Source of the DNA: Flabesymbios commensalis
Taxonomy: Eukaryota > Annelida > Polychaeta > Terebellida > Flabelligeridae
Direction of reading: 5' to 3'
Length of the DNA: 64,000 nucleotides
NCBI GenBank assembly: GCA_964017125.1
Contig: OZ024903.1
Location: 64,706,578-64,770,577, forward strand
How positions within the stretch are numbered: the stretch's first letter is position 1; each line of letters starts with the position of its first letter. Position numbers and translations under genes: made by a program. This document shows, piece after piece, positions 1 through 12,085 of the stretch. The notes under the pieces are model-generated. The model worked only from the letters and a program-made list of their open reading frames with translations, made no database searches and was not told the DNA's origin.

Positions 1-850
1 ATGCCGTCTGTGGTGGTTTGATTGAGGTGGTATGATGGCTGGGGTGGCATAATGCCTGTGATCATATGCTGTCTTTGGTGGTATGACTGGGGTGGTATGA
101 TGGTTGGGATGGCATGACGCCTGTGATCATATGCTGTCTTTGGTGGTATGACTGGGGTGGTATGATGGTTGGGATGGCATGACGCCTGTGATCATATGCC
201 GTCTTTGGTGGTATGATTGGGGTGGTACGATGGCTGGAGTGGCATGACGCCTGTGATCATATGCCGTCTGTGGTGGTATGATTGGGGTGGTATGGTGGTT
301 GGGGTGGTATGACGGCTGTGATCATATGCCGTATGTGGTTGTCTGATTGGGGTGGTATGATGGCTGGGGTGGCATATGACGGTTGGGGTGTTATATGACA
401 GCTGGGGTGGCATAACGCCTGTGATCATATGCCGCCTGTTGTGGTATGTTTGTGGTGGTACGATGGCTGGGGTGGTATGACGGCTGGGATGGTATGATGG
501 CTGGGGTGGTATGATGGATGGGGTGGTATAATTATGCCGGTCGGGATGGTATATAAAAGCTGGGGTGGCATAACGCCTGTGATGATATGCCGTATGTGGT
601 GGCATGTTTGTGGTGGTACGATGGCTGGGGTGGTATGACGGCTGGGGTGGTATGATGGCTGGGGTGGTGTGATGGCTGGGGTGGTATGATGGTTGGGGTG
701 GTATAATTATGACGTCGGGATGGTATATGACAGCTGGGGTGGCATAACGCCTGTGATTATATGCCGTCTGTGGTGGTATGATTGGGGTGGTATGGTGGCT
801 GGGGTGGCATTGCGCTTGTGATTATATGCCGTCTGTGGTGGCATGCCTGT
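1..850. repeat. Minisatellite with about 65-base higher-order period
   Basis: A GT-rich array built on a 17-base unit (TGGGGTGGTATGATGGC). It is arranged in higher-order units of about 65 bases containing GCCTGTGATCATATGCCGTC: compare 1-64 with 65-129. It enters from outside the window, is most regular at the left, and decays near 850. Reading frames through it (for example 192-605 on the minus strand) are repeat artefacts. Confidence 0.9.
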
Positions 851-1049
851 CGAGTCATCGATTCCTATCATCCATGCTATGTCCATTTATTAGAGACAGC
901 CTGTCATATTGGCCGTGATAAAACCCATAAATCACAAACGGCAGACACGCGAACGCGACGGAATTAGAAGTTCGAAGGACTTATTGGCAACAGTAATGAT
1001 TTTGTATCCGGGGAGGCCATTTTAGGCTTCTGCTCGGCGACGGCTTGGG

Positions 1050-1700
1050 TTGTGGTTCTACGTGCTGCTCTGTAAATGGGGTTTACGATGTGACGGTCAG
1101 ATAAATCACGGATGCCGAACATTGATCCAGATTCCTAGATCTCGGAGCTGGAGGTGTGAGCCCCTCCCCTCCTCCATCACTCCTAACCAGCCCGCATCCC
1201 TTGAGCGGGCATCAAATCTACCTGAATCAGCCCGATTGGAACCGAAATCAGCGTTACCTAATTCTGATCACGTGACACCGGAAAATTACCTTGATTTTGA
1301 CAAATGGCGCCTGCGTGCGCGTGTCACCAGAGTGGACCGGAGAAATGGCTGAGCGATGCCGAGTGCGGGGAATTCACGTGTCACCTCGCTAATCACTGTC
1401 AACACGCGGGGATGAAACATCACCGGGATCTGGAGGCGAGGGGGTGCGACAACCACGTGAGCTGTAGTTAACCTTGGCAATAGGCACCCGTCCGTGTGTG
1501 TGACCTTCTCCTTACATTGCCCAAATCCCCGCTCACGTCCATTCCCAGACGACGGCCGGATGCTGGCCCACCGTCTTACGACGTTGGGCCATCATCCAAC
1601 CGTCGTCTCGCGGTGGATGGCTGCCTCTTCACACCGTCGATGAGAACGCGGCCATTTGGTCAGCTTACGGGGACTTCATGGGATAACTATTAATGCAGTT
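1050..1700. other. GC-richer stretch, no gene recognised
   Basis: Base composition is richer in G and C than the flanks, and short overlapping frames run on both strands (1050-1352 plus, 1286-1480 minus, 1496-1693 plus). None has a recognisable domain. The hairpin at 1547-1608 lies inside it. A first exon cannot be excluded. Confidence 0.3.
1547..1608. repeat. Short palindrome, GGCCCAACGTC hairpin family
   Basis: AGACGACGG at the left pairs with CCGTCGTCT at the right. The inner TGGCCCACCGTC pairs imperfectly with ACGTTGGGCCA. It is a member of the scattered hairpin family. Confidence 0.7.
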
Positions 1701-2890
1701 CCCGGTGATTGATGCATACCAAATCCAGTAAATCGGTGATATATGGCTGAGTGAGCCAGGTCAACCTATCCTTAATTCAGGATGAGTGCTTTGATTGGGT
1801 GGGTGTTGTTGGCATGCAGTTTCGAATTTACATGTCCACTGAGGCTCTTATTCTGTTAAAGATGTTGAAAGCCCGAAGTCGGGACTATAATGGCTCACTC
1901 TTTTTCAAACACTTCAAGTGTTATTTACAGTTCACAGTAGGCCTACCATATTATACAACACTGCATACCCCATTTGAAGCAATATAATTAATTCACAATC
2001 ACGATGGCAAACAAACATGTATGTGTACCTCAACGTAGTTATGCCAGGTCTTATTTCCTGATATTATTTCACTAGAAATATGTTGCTCTGTATCCATCAC
2101 TTATCATGTAAATTATTGGCTTCTTTGCGAAATATACATATTATGCACTGCTGCGAAATGTAAGCCGGATTAATTGCTTATTCTCAAATTGCGTTTTCAT
2201 TAATTTTAGCATTGTTTGGCATTGTCCTAAAAACATATCTTGCTTGTGTGGCATCACGTTGTATTGGAGTAGTAAACAGGTAAATATAGGCCTTTAGTTG
2301 TATTATTGGACTAGATTATATATCAGCCAATTAAAATGGCTGGTTACGTTACGCACCAAACAAGATAATCAAAAGTCGTTCAAACAACTTGAAGTGAGTA
2401 AAATTATATTAGTTACATTTGAATAAAAACGTAATCATTTGTTTATACAGACCCTCAATACCCATCACAAATTGTTAGATAATGCATAGGCATCAGGCTC
2501 ACAAAGCACATCCACAGTGACTACCGATTAAAAATAATTGTTTTGCATAGTTTACGTGTTACCCATACTTGTAGATACTTTTCTTATAGTTATGGTAATT
2601 ATAACTGATCTTTCGTTGGCATAAAAAAGTTTGTGTTATTTTATGTATGATTATCCTGTGCAAATGTTACGTATGTTTCCAGGCTTTTCCACAGTGTTTT
2701 TTATCTTTGATATGAGTTGATTTTCAGAATAGGTATGGTCATAAGGCCCGGCCGGAGGCCAGGAGCATATTAAGTTAATTGTCCTGGGTTTGTGTCCTGT
2801 TTAGGGGATAGAGGAGTGGCGTATGTGGGAAACAGTTGACATTTCTGTGAAGCAGTTCTTATGAACAAGTCAAATATAACGTTTGAGGTC
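1700..2890. other. AT-rich non-coding stretch
   Basis: No gene, hairpin or tandem repeat recognised. Only short frames below 80 codons are present. Confidence 0.5.
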
Positions 2891-2893
2891 GCT

Positions 2894-3000
2894 AATATAA
2901 CTGTGAATATATTTTTCTGGAACCTTTTAAACACGCAAGTACTTAACTTAAGTACTTGCGTGTTTAAAAGGTTCCAGAAAAATATATTCACAGTTATATT
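2894..3000. repeat. Perfect 52-base-arm palindrome
   Basis: Arms 2894-2945 and 2949-3000 are exact reverse complements around the 3-base centre ACT, judged by eye base by base. It is AT-rich and starts AATATAACTGTGAATATA. The flanks show no clear duplication. It is likely a foldback/MITE-type insertion. Confidence 0.9.
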
Positions 3001-3024
3001 CGTGATTAGAGCTTTTGGTTGGAA

Positions 3025-3345
3025 GTTGGAAGAAGGTTTTGGTTGGAACAATGTTGGCCCAACATCGCTGGCGGTGGTTCAGCATTACACCAGCATTGGG
3101 CCAATGTATCGTGTTTTCTGCGTCACTGGCATAGCAATGCCGCAGTTTCAACAAACACTGGACAATCACACAATGCTGTTTCAATGTTGGGTGAGCGTCG
3201 GTGACTGCTGGTCAACATTGAAACAGCATTAGGCGAATGTCATGTGTTCGCTGATGTGCTGGAGCAAAGTATTATTAGTGTTGAGCCAGCGTCGTAGACA
3301 ATTGATCGACATTGAACCAGCAATGGGCTGCTCAACATTGAAACA
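3025..3345. repeat. Cluster of decayed hairpin-family copies
   Basis: About four partial or nested units containing AATGTTGGCCCAACATCGCTG, CAATGCTGTTTCAATGTTGG, GTCAACATTGAAACAGCATT and TTGAGCCAGCGTCGTAGACA. They lie next to one another, downstream of the 2894-3000 palindrome. Confidence 0.65.
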
Positions 3346-3359
3346 AAATTGGGTTGGTA

Positions 3360-4200
3360 GGCCTACATCCTCTGCACGAGGTACATTTTAGGCAGCACAA
3401 TTCACTGGTAAGTATTATTTGAATGTTGGCCTGCACCGGCGATGGTGGCGGAAGGAATACAAGTTGAAGATATATTTAACTCGTCTCCTTGGTTCTTTCC
3501 CAAATTATATTCTAGACATTTAGGATGCTGGCCCATGAGGAAGACGAATACAGTTATGTTTACAAAATATTGAACCGATTTTTTTGTCCATAGCACTTAA
3601 AGGACAAAAGCCAGGCCTATGAGTTCGGGAACAGCGAGGCCCGGAGTTCCACCAGTTCATTTATATATTCATAATAATTTTACTAACAGAATGATGTATA
3701 TGATTAACCCATGATGTGTCTCGAGCACTACAGCAAATATCATCGAGCTATCTCATTACTGTGGCAGTCGTAGAACAGTAGATCATGTAGATGTCACCAT
3801 GGAAACATCTACGGTTGATTACAAAAAATGGTTAGGATAGCCGTATGTTTTGTGCTATAATAGAAAGGTGAATAAAAGGAATACTAATAACTCTATCTTC
3901 CTAATTGCTTTTTTATTTGAAAGGTTTTAGACGTCGCAGACACCAACGTCATCATCATAGGGTGATAGTGATACATGTACTTCAATAGTAAAGTGATGCC
4001 GAAAATATTGCCATTTTTAGGAGGGAAAGTCTTCCCGATACATTTACATGTGTTTTTTCAGGGAGTAATTACAAGCACATGCAATGGAGTGATAATTAAA
4101 TTAATCAATGATAATAAAAAAACTGAGTTTTTTCATTTTACACGTTGCTTTATACGCTCATTCCATTTATATATAGTATTTTTTACATTTAAAAAATAAT
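3360..4200. other. Non-coding stretch
   Basis: AT-rich. I see no gene or recognisable repeat. Frames are under 75 codons. Confidence 0.45.
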
Positions 4201-4204
4201 GTTA

Positions 4205-5095
4205 TTATAGTGACCATTTCCCTCTTAAAAATGAGTCACGATAGCGATGGGAAACTTAGGGTGTCACGTGCATTGTTTGAAGACTCTGTGAAGGTTCCTT
4301 AGGAGTCTTAAAGTAGGGTATTGTAGTGGTCAAATTAACATTCCGTCCATTTTTGTCACAGTATCACACTTTCTAAAACGGCCACTGACGACGAAATACG
4401 TAGTTGGTGCGATCTTGCGGCCCTACAATAGAACAACCAGATAAAGTTGTACCAGTAGGTTTATTGCTGAACACGAATTATATGCCAAGTGTTTCTTGTT
4501 GAGTGATCTGATCCATTCCGTTCAGAATTGCACAATTTATTTTTTAAAGTCACGATGCCATTTATGTTAAGATAGCAAGCATAAAATTGCGGGTCCAAGT
4601 CTCGTATACCCCCTAATTTAAATAACAACTGAATGACAGCGGTGATTGGCCGATCTCGTCATGTGACAGGCTGAACCGCTCTTCGGTTGGTCGGGGGTAG
4701 ACTACAAGACTTAGACCAAATTGGCTTTGTCAATTTCTTTTCAATTGTAGAATTTTAAGATGAGCATATTTGCTTTTATGTAGTCCTCCAAATGCTGTCA
4801 AACTAAAATGACCATGTTTAGTCTTGTAGTGCTAAATGTGGTATTGTGACAAAAAATACAAAATTAGACAAGAGCTGCTATCGTGACATGGGCATACATG
4901 ACACATGTATAATTTGTCTCTTGCTGTTTGTCACAATAGCTACTATTTGCAGTAATAATTAAACTTATTCTCTTGATTTTTTCATACATATGATGCTTAT
5001 TTAGTTTTTTCATAATTTCTTTCTAATTGCAATCGTGACTTCTGCTATCCTGACCAAAATATCTTTATTTCACGATAGCAATTCATTTAAAAAAA
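4205..5095. repeat. Region with recurring TCACGATAGC motif in both orientations
   Basis: Variants of GTCACGATAGC appear near 4229, 4551, 4880 (inverted), 4928, 5034-5050 (inverted, twice) and 5080. This is the pattern of a non-autonomous DNA element rich in subterminal motif copies, but I cannot define clear terminal inverted repeats. Confidence 0.35.
4590..4700. repeat. Dispersed repeat, copy 1
   Basis: CGGTGATTGGCCGATCTCGTCATGTGACAG-like sequence is shared with 17690-17800 and, more weakly, with 41085-41180. About 90 bases are common. Family unknown. Confidence 0.45.
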
Positions 5096-5099
5096 CAAC

Positions 5100-6470
5100 C
5101 ATTTTAAAGCTAATTGTATAAACTGCTGTTTAAAATCTATATCTAACACTCGCCTCCCATTACATATTACATGTTATTGTTCAAGTGTAAAACGGGATGT
5201 ACAAATAAATATTCCGATATTTTACATTAAAGAACAATAAATATGTATATTCTATAGGATCATTTCATTGAATTTATGTTTGAATATTGTCTTGAAGAGC
5301 CCAATTATATATTGTTGTACTGACGTCCATCACAAATGCATAAGTATGATACGTAGTATCAGACGGCAAATTTAATTCACATATTATGACTACTCCATCA
5401 TTATCTCGATGTGTCATACATTAGCGATTATATAATGGCTAAGATTTAAAACTTTATAATTATATAACTTATTTTTCTTGAATTATATTTGAAAAGAATG
5501 TAAAAAATCCTGATTTTAGAACCTGCTTTTAAAATCGCAGCACTTGTTTTTGCGTCTGGATTTTAAACACTTTGTGTTAACATCTATACCTCTACGTTAC
5601 ATTCAGCTATTTTTAGCGTGTAACTATATAGATACCTTTTTCTTCCTCACGGCCAAATACTATGGTATTTCAATCCACATCTGATTGAAAATAACCGGTT
5701 GTGTTATTTTGTTTTTGACTGACATTATCAATAATCTTGCTATGCAGTCTCATGGCACTTCTCAACAGCAACAATCTGCGTGAAATTGGCACTTGGCAAT
5801 AACAAATCTTTGATATCGTAAATTAATAATAATAGGTTAGACAATCATCTTCAAAAAAAACCCGTTGTACTTTTCTCTGGATTACTGAGTTTCAGACATT
5901 TTAGGAAAAACCTTCTCATTTGTCTGCCAGTGCTTCCCTAAATTACGTAAAGCTGGAGCTGCGAGCAGCAAACGTATGGTGGTCGTATTAAGCCTACGCG
6001 TTCTTTAAGAGACACTTGGGATCTCAACAAGAATGAAAAATAGTTTTTTCATTACAGTGACTTAAGAAATATTTATATATATAGCATAGTTTTTTGTACT
6101 AAATATCCACGGTGCTTACAGTTAAATCTTATTTATGTGTCTACATCCAATCTACATGTGTGCATGTGTCATGACAACGTAAGATTGTTTTACGCACGGT
6201 GACCGATTTTGTGGGTTTTACAATTTAAAATCCACCACAATTATTATACTGTCTGAAAATGACGATGACAAAGCCAGATGATCACGGATTTTATCAGTTT
6301 GTTCTCATTAAGGATGTGATCACTTAACCAATGTGAGCTACTTGAAGTACATATTATTATATTCTAATTGAAGTCTTTCTCATGCTAAGAAAGCATGTTA
6401 GACAGGTAAATACTGTATTTGCCTAAGATGGATGACTAGTTTTTAAAGATGTAGAATTCTGTTATGAATT
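5100..6470. other. AT-rich non-coding stretch
   Basis: Nothing recognised: no long frames and no obvious tandem or inverted repeats. Confidence 0.45.
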
Positions 6471-6476
6471 TTCTTC

Positions 6477-6546
6477 ACACTGGGCACAGTTGAATCTAGA
6501 TCAATGACGTTGATGCAACGTCGCAACAACGTCGTGTGCCCAATGG
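6477..6546. repeat. Decayed hairpin, CACTGGGCACACGACGTTG type
   Basis: The right end CGCAACAACGTCGTGTGCCC is intact and matches the hairpin at 54966-55050. The left arm is eroded. Confidence 0.6.
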
Positions 6547-6559
6547 GTTACAATTTCTC

Positions 6560-7690
6560 GTTCAGGCAAACGTCAGACCACCTCCGACCAAATCCCTCCA
6601 TGATGTATGACATTGTAGCCCCGTAGACTGCTATATTTCGTGTCCCCCGTAGAGCAGCCATGATTGGCTGGCAGCTCCCCGCCTGTGATATATAGCGCTT
6701 CAATAACAGTGGGCGATACTTAGATGATATATCACGCCAGCGAATGGGTTTTCGTCCTATAAATCCACTTCAAATAAACCCATTCAGAAGTCAATAACGT
6801 CATGTCAATGGTAAATTATCATGGCCTTAACGTTATTTTAAGCATGTTACAATAGTCTGGACTTGAATAAGATATCTAAGCAGGTGTCGTTAGATTTAAT
6901 GACATCAGCCGCATTGTGGTCAACTATTTCAACTTCAATTCCTACCATGCTTACTGTCCTGCTAGTGGATTCTAATTGGCCGCAAAATCGCATTATTACT
7001 GCGTCAATATCTGAGTTGTGTCATCCTTGGGGCACTAATTGTTTGTCTCTATTTTTCGCTTATTTGAATCCAGCTTCAAATGAACGAAAAATATGACTAT
7101 TTAATTGAATGAAAAATAAAATTATGTGAAAATTAATTCTTTGATTAAATTAGCATCTCTCACAAACTATTTAATGGATTTCAGTGGCATTTTATTTTGT
7201 CTTAAACTTGCTCGAAACCGTATAAAAACGGCCCCAGCAGCACAGGGGTTAAAAGTGCTGCCTATTTTGTGTGTTTGCCACCTATCCATTTTGTTCCTAA
7301 TTCACAGAAGCATGTTAATCTGTCCATCCACTAGATTCATGGCCGGCAATTCGCTGTGATGAGCCTTCCATGCCGAGTAAGATACTTAGGCCATTATCTC
7401 AGGGCCATTATATTTAAGTTTTATCGCTCTCTGTGTGTTAGAGAAGACAGGGAATCAACAGCCAATGCAAATTATCAGACATTAAGATTGCAGCAGCGTA
7501 TTAGTATCGTGATATCAGACACATCAGCTATGAGGCTTCTTTATAATCCATATAATCTCCCCGTATTATATACAATAAAGCGTCACTCCGCCCTGTCAGC
7601 TGGAGATAAAAGTTTGGATTAAGTTATGGAGAGATGGCGTGTGTCTGTTCATTACGACAAATAAACCCATATTTTATCTTCGCTTCACAA
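6560..7690. other. Non-coding stretch with promoter-like composition at its left
   Basis: 6655-6720 contains an inverted CCAAT (GATTGGCTGG), a GC patch and TATATAG, but no frame follows that I recognise. The rest is AT-rich with frames under 90 codons. Confidence 0.3.
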
Positions 7691-7699
7691 CCCTCGCGG

Positions 7700-7780
7700 C
7701 ACGTTGACCCAATGCTGTTTTAATGTTGGGCTAGCGTCGCAGACGCTAGTCCAACATTGAAACAACATTGGGTCAACGTG
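7700..7780. repeat. Hairpin-family palindrome
   Basis: CACGTTGACCCAATGCTGTT at the left pairs with AACAACATTGGGTCAACGTG at the right. The core is GTTGGGCTAGCGTCGCAGACGCTAG. About 40-base arms with a few mismatches. Confidence 0.85.
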
Positions 7781-8430
7781 TCGTGTTTATGGATTACATC
7801 ATGCACGACAAACACGTATCTGAGCCCACTCATCTGATGAACATAATCCTGACTCTAATCTTGAACACCATTTTTCTAGAATCCTGCTTATCTTTAATCT
7901 TTCCACGCTGACAACGCCATCACTCAGCACAATGCCTGCTCGCCCTGGTTACAAATACATTATGATGGATGATCTGCTGACAAACAATTCAGCATTTTCG
8001 TGGAGGTTTTATGAATTGATAGGGCCTACATTTCACGTTATTTATGTCATTTTAGGTGATTTTAACCAAACAATTTATCAATTGAATCACAAATGAAACA
8101 GGTTTTCGCTTCATATAACATCAAACGGTTGTCGTTTTATTTACATGTAAATGTGGATTTTGAAGACTGGGTGCCATGTAAAAATTCTTATCTTTTTTTA
8201 TGGCACTATGGCACTGTCACACTTGGCCGAGCTGAACAACGAGCATCACCGGACAACTGTTTGTTTTATGTTCGTCACTAATACGTCAGAAATTCGTTTT
8301 GTCTTGTATAGTTATGTCCTGAATGTGTGCCAGGGCCATTATAAATCAGTACCTATACCTGGGGTACTAAAACATATCGTGGTGTATCTTGTGCTAAAAT
8401 GAGCTTGCTATAGAAGGTCATAGAAGACTT

Positions 8431-8680
8431 TTGTACACATACAGCATAAACCTGTAAACTGGGCCTGGACATCCTGAGGATGTTGAGATGAATGAGATGA
8501 CATTGCCCTCCAGGCAGAGAATTCTAAATTTCAGCCCTGTCTGTCTGAGGCCGAATACGCTACCTCTCGTCATGGAGGCTGTCTACAATAATACTGAATC
8601 TTTACGTCGAGTGAACGGGGAAGATGACAACTGAATACCGGAACCAGGGACGAGCCCGCGAGCCACGACGGGTTATGGAA
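8431..8680 (-). mobile_element. tRNA-derived SINE, diverged copy
   Basis: Same element as at 12319 and 35557: shared GAGATGACATTGCCCTCCAG, GTCTGAGGCCGA, CGCTACCTCTC and GGAGGCT. Read on the minus strand it starts at its tRNA-like head. 8600-8680 has GACGAGCCCGCGAGCC, resembling the second head seen at 35790-35872. Confidence 0.65.
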
Positions 8681-8697
8681 AACTGATGTCGCTAGCT

Positions 8698-8846
8698 ATA
8701 CTCTAAACAAAATAGGTTCTTTAGAAAGAACCCTTCAATACTATTACCATGCAACTCTAGGAGAACCCTGCAAGGGTTTTCCTGGGGTTGCATGGTAATA
8801 GTAGTGAATACTTCTTTTTGAATAATCTTTATTGTTTAGAGTGTAT
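8698..8846. repeat. Foldback MITE with CTCTAAACAA ends
   Basis: TATACTCTAAACAA at the left and TTGTTTAGAGTGTATA at the right. Inner arms TACTATTACCATGCAACTC and GGTTGCATGGTAATAGTA meet near 8770. About 150 bases, imperfect palindrome, flanked by TA. Confidence 0.75.
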
Positions 8847-8849
8847 AGT

Positions 8850-9590
8850 TTCTATAGCAAACTCGCCGGGTGGCGATCAGCACGTTTCGGCTTCCTTGAC
8901 TTATCATTATTGATGAGTTCGCAACATATTTTAGAGCATCTGTGCTACTAACGATCGACTGGTAATATTTTAAATGTTAACATTATAATATTTTTAAGTT
9001 ACAAAGACTGGCCAAACTTCCATAATATAAGGCATATTCACACTAACATGAATGAATCGCAAACTATTTGTTATTCAGTAAAACTGGTTGTCATAAATGT
9101 ATCGTTCGCGTCATTGTGAACGTTAATAGAGATCACTTTACAATATTGCAAGCTGGAGTATAATGAATATTGAGCATTATAATAATGGATATTGGTTGAC
9201 ATATCTGCATTATAGACTGATTGCGCGTCCGTGGCCACTGAGCTTTTAGTTTGAATGTATAACGACCTCCTATCAAAATGTAATAAAAACACTAAATTTC
9301 TAAATGTTTAACGGTAGTTCTTTTCATGCTTAGCCTGTTAGCCTAACACATAAACGAATCTATTATATATATTTCACATCTGTCGAGGCAATTATACAGT
9401 AAAATTGTTTCAACATGATTAACAATTGATATGATCTGATGTGAATATAATTTAATTTGACTGATATCATAATGTCTAAATCTCCTTCAACACAAATGAT
9501 TACAGATTGAGCACCTCGAGTTGATATGGAACAACGCACGTAGTCCTTATAATATCAGTTTTTTGTTAGCATGTTGTAGGGAGACACATC
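8850..9590. other. AT-rich non-coding stretch
   Basis: Nothing recognised. The only notable frame (9071-9292, minus) is short and lacks any domain. Confidence 0.45.
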
Positions 9591-9593
9591 CCA

Positions 9594-9696
9594 GCAAACA
9601 CAAGACGACGAATCAATGTTGTTTTAACGTTGATCCAACGTCGTAAACGGTGGACCAACGTTAACCAACGTTGATTCAACGTCTTGTGTCTGCTGA
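9594..9696. repeat. Hairpin-family palindrome with CAGCAAACACAAGACG ends
   Basis: Ends CAGCAAACACAAGACG and CGTCTTGTGTCTGCTG are inverted. The inner sequence is rich in CAACGTTG words. A near-complete copy with diverged centre. Confidence 0.8.
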
Positions 9697-9813
9697 GATG
9701 TTATAATGAAACTATATAGTGTTTTTGTCCAACCTGTCACACATTGCCTCTGGAGATATCGTCGCAGACAGACCATGGATTGAGCCGGCACTTATTGCTG
9801 GGACTAAAGGGCT

Positions 9814-11165
9814 CCACAGACAGAACGCGTGCGTCACGCGAGCGTTTTTTTCTCGCGATATGCCACGCGATTTAGACGCGTTTTTTAAAACACACAGAAC
9901 GCGATACGGACGCGTTTTTGGACGCGATAAAAAGCCAAAAGGGACTTGAAAACACATAGGCCACACTCAAGTCTGCATACATATGCCTGTACGTTGATCA
10001 TATTTTACATAAAAAATAAATACAAATAAAATAATGTTTCAGACATTTTATCATCTAGCCTTCAGAGAGTTAATGAATGAGGGTTAATAGATACAGCAAA
10101 TATTACTCTAGTTACAATAAGCTAGCTAGGCCTAACATAAGATATATAAAATATGATCGTCTACCTCCCAAAGGGTTAATGAATACTATGTGTGGTCCTC
10201 TAGTCTAGCCTGAAGATGGTTAATAGACTCATGACACATACGATAGGTCTACTCTAGATCTAGCCATGAAAAGGTTAATGGATGAGACATATGACAGTAT
10301 ATACCTCATTTAGGCTTAATAAATGAGACCTATGATATTCTAGACCCCAGAGGATGCATACATGATCATGAAATTCTGGTTTCCAGAAGGTTGATATGAT
10401 ACATGTGGTACTCGCGTCTCATAGAGGGTTAATAAATGAAGCATGTGGTTCTCTAGGCCCCAGGTGGTTAATAAGGAAACATAATATACTCTAGCCATCA
10501 GAATGTTGATGTCAATCTGACGCCCATCATATGTTTGATACGTCTAAAATCGATCCTCGCACTGAAAGGGTTACAATGTAGGCCACCCCCGTAACTTTTT
10601 GTGACTTAGTGATGTTGTCCCAGATTAATTTTAAAGCATATTACATACTTTTTCATAAGCCCTTGAATGCCTGTATTTTTTGTGTCATTTATTCAGATTA
10701 CTTTAAAAATCGTTGAAAAAGAGAAACGATAAAATACACGTTTTTTATCAGAAAACCTCACGTACACACCTCGATCCATCCTACCATCCTCAAAGTGTAT
10801 ACATGATTGGCTTGTTCTGATTGTAATAGGGAGGTCAGACTATTTTTTACAGTTGAAAAAATTGCATTTCGGAGAAATTTAGAAAAGAATAGCATCTTTA
10901 CGGATTGTAGGGACCGTCACGGTATTGGGAAATACCTTATTGCCCACGTCATACTCACGGGATTTCCACGCGATTCTCACGCGACACGCGATAAAATCAC
11001 TCTTGATTTGATTTTGTCGCCTGACGCGTGAGCATCGCGCGAGAGACGCGTGACTTACGCTTGACGCACGCGTCCTGTTTGTTATGACACACCGATTTAC
11101 TATAAAAAAATTTTTTTTAATCGCGTGAAAATATCGCTCGCGTGACCCACGCGTTCTGTCTGTGG
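9814..11165. mobile_element. Non-autonomous DNA element with ACGCG-rich terminal inverted repeats
   Basis: The left end CCACAGACAGAACGCGTGCG matches the inverted right end (GACCCACGCGTTCTGTCTGT up to 11164) over about 35 bases. Subterminal regions at both ends are dense in ACGCG words (9826-9935, 10960-11150). No transposase frame is present. No clear target-site duplication, so the superfamily is unassigned. The interior holds a degenerate tandem array. Confidence 0.7.
10040..10515. repeat. Degenerate tandem array inside the 9814-11165 element
   Basis: About ten diverged units of roughly 45-60 bases around CTCTAG-CC--CAGAGGGTTAATAAATGAGACATATG. Clear instances lie near 10044, 10160, 10200, 10255, 10300, 10340, 10420, 10455 and 10490. 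Confidence 0.6.
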
Positions 11166-11470
11166 GGTTACGTTACACTCAGGGCACATGCATTGACCAC
11201 ATAAAGCAGACTTCCAATAACCAGATAACAGTTTATTTATGCCCATTTTTTTCAGTAACTAGGCCAACAGTAAGTTTTGAAACATTTTGTATAGACGGAC
11301 CATTTGTAATGAGTTTAGACAAATGTACAATAATGGTTTCCTCTTTGTAGATGACAGTTTTTCAATTTGTGTATGCATTTTTAAATATATTTTTAATTTA
11401 TCCTGGCCTCATATTAAAACAAATGTAATAATTATATATTGGTTTAGGTGAGGTTATATACTGTTTAAAA

Positions 11471-11691
11471 GTGCACATAAAACAGCGCATAATGGTCTGA
11501 AATAAGCATGTTTTACTGGCACAGGCAAGTTTAAATTAGCGCTCTAACCCGTCTTTATGCGTTAGAATCTGACGTCTATCATATAGACGTCAGATTCTAA
11601 CGCATAAAGACGGGTTAGAGCGCTAATTTAAACTTGCCTGTGCCAGTAAAACATGCTTATTTCAGACCATTATGCGCTGTTTCATGTGCAC
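11471..11691. repeat. Long near-perfect palindrome, 109-base arms
   Basis: Arms 11471-11579 and 11583-11691 are reverse complements around CAT with one mismatch seen (GTGCACATA versus GTGCACATG). The centre contains TTAGAATCTGACGTCTAT, also found in the 55860 and 58210 hairpins, so it belongs to the same MITE family. Confidence 0.9.
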
Positions 11692-12085
11692 TGACGTCTA
11701 AAGCGTGAAACGTCGCGTCGGTTTTTCAAACACATGCACTATTTGATAATTGCCAAATAATAACAGGCCGACGACGTACGCGAGTGCGATAGGCAATTAA
11801 CGCGATCATTTTCAAAACTGTTACTTTTTAGTCGCGTGTCGCGCGCTGGTTGTCGCGCCTCACATGTCGCGTTGTTCGTCGTGTTGGTGTGTGGACAGTC
11901 GCAAGATTTTCGCGTCGCGTGCCTAATCGCGCCTTTATAGACGATCCCCGCACTGAAAGAATTAGACAATTTATAATGGCCGCAGACCCATAGCATAGAG
12001 CTAACAAAAACATTTACGATGATTTTATAGGAAAACCCTTCGGTTTCCATGGTCACCAGTTTATATCAGCGTTGTAAGGGTTAAC
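11692..12085 (-). mobile_element. TTAA MITE copy with an ACGCG-rich insert
   Basis: On the minus strand, 12085 to 11935 matches 58055 to 58205: AACCCTTACAACGCTGA, then a segment around TATGGGTCTGCGGCCATTAT, then CTTTCAGTGCGGGGA. The following 11700-11935 is rich in CGCG and is not seen in the other copies, so it may be inserted sequence separating this part from the palindrome at 11471-11691. Confidence 0.5.

Noticed and set aside
192-605. 137-codon minus-strand frame
   Set aside because: Lies wholly within the GT-rich minisatellite; low-complexity His/Tyr/Pro content reflects the repeat.
2861-3232. 123-codon plus frame
   Set aside because: It consists of the perfect palindrome plus decayed hairpins, so coding is unlikely.
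6655-6720. Promoter with CCAAT and TATATAG
   Set aside because: Short motifs in AT-rich DNA with no recognisable gene downstream.
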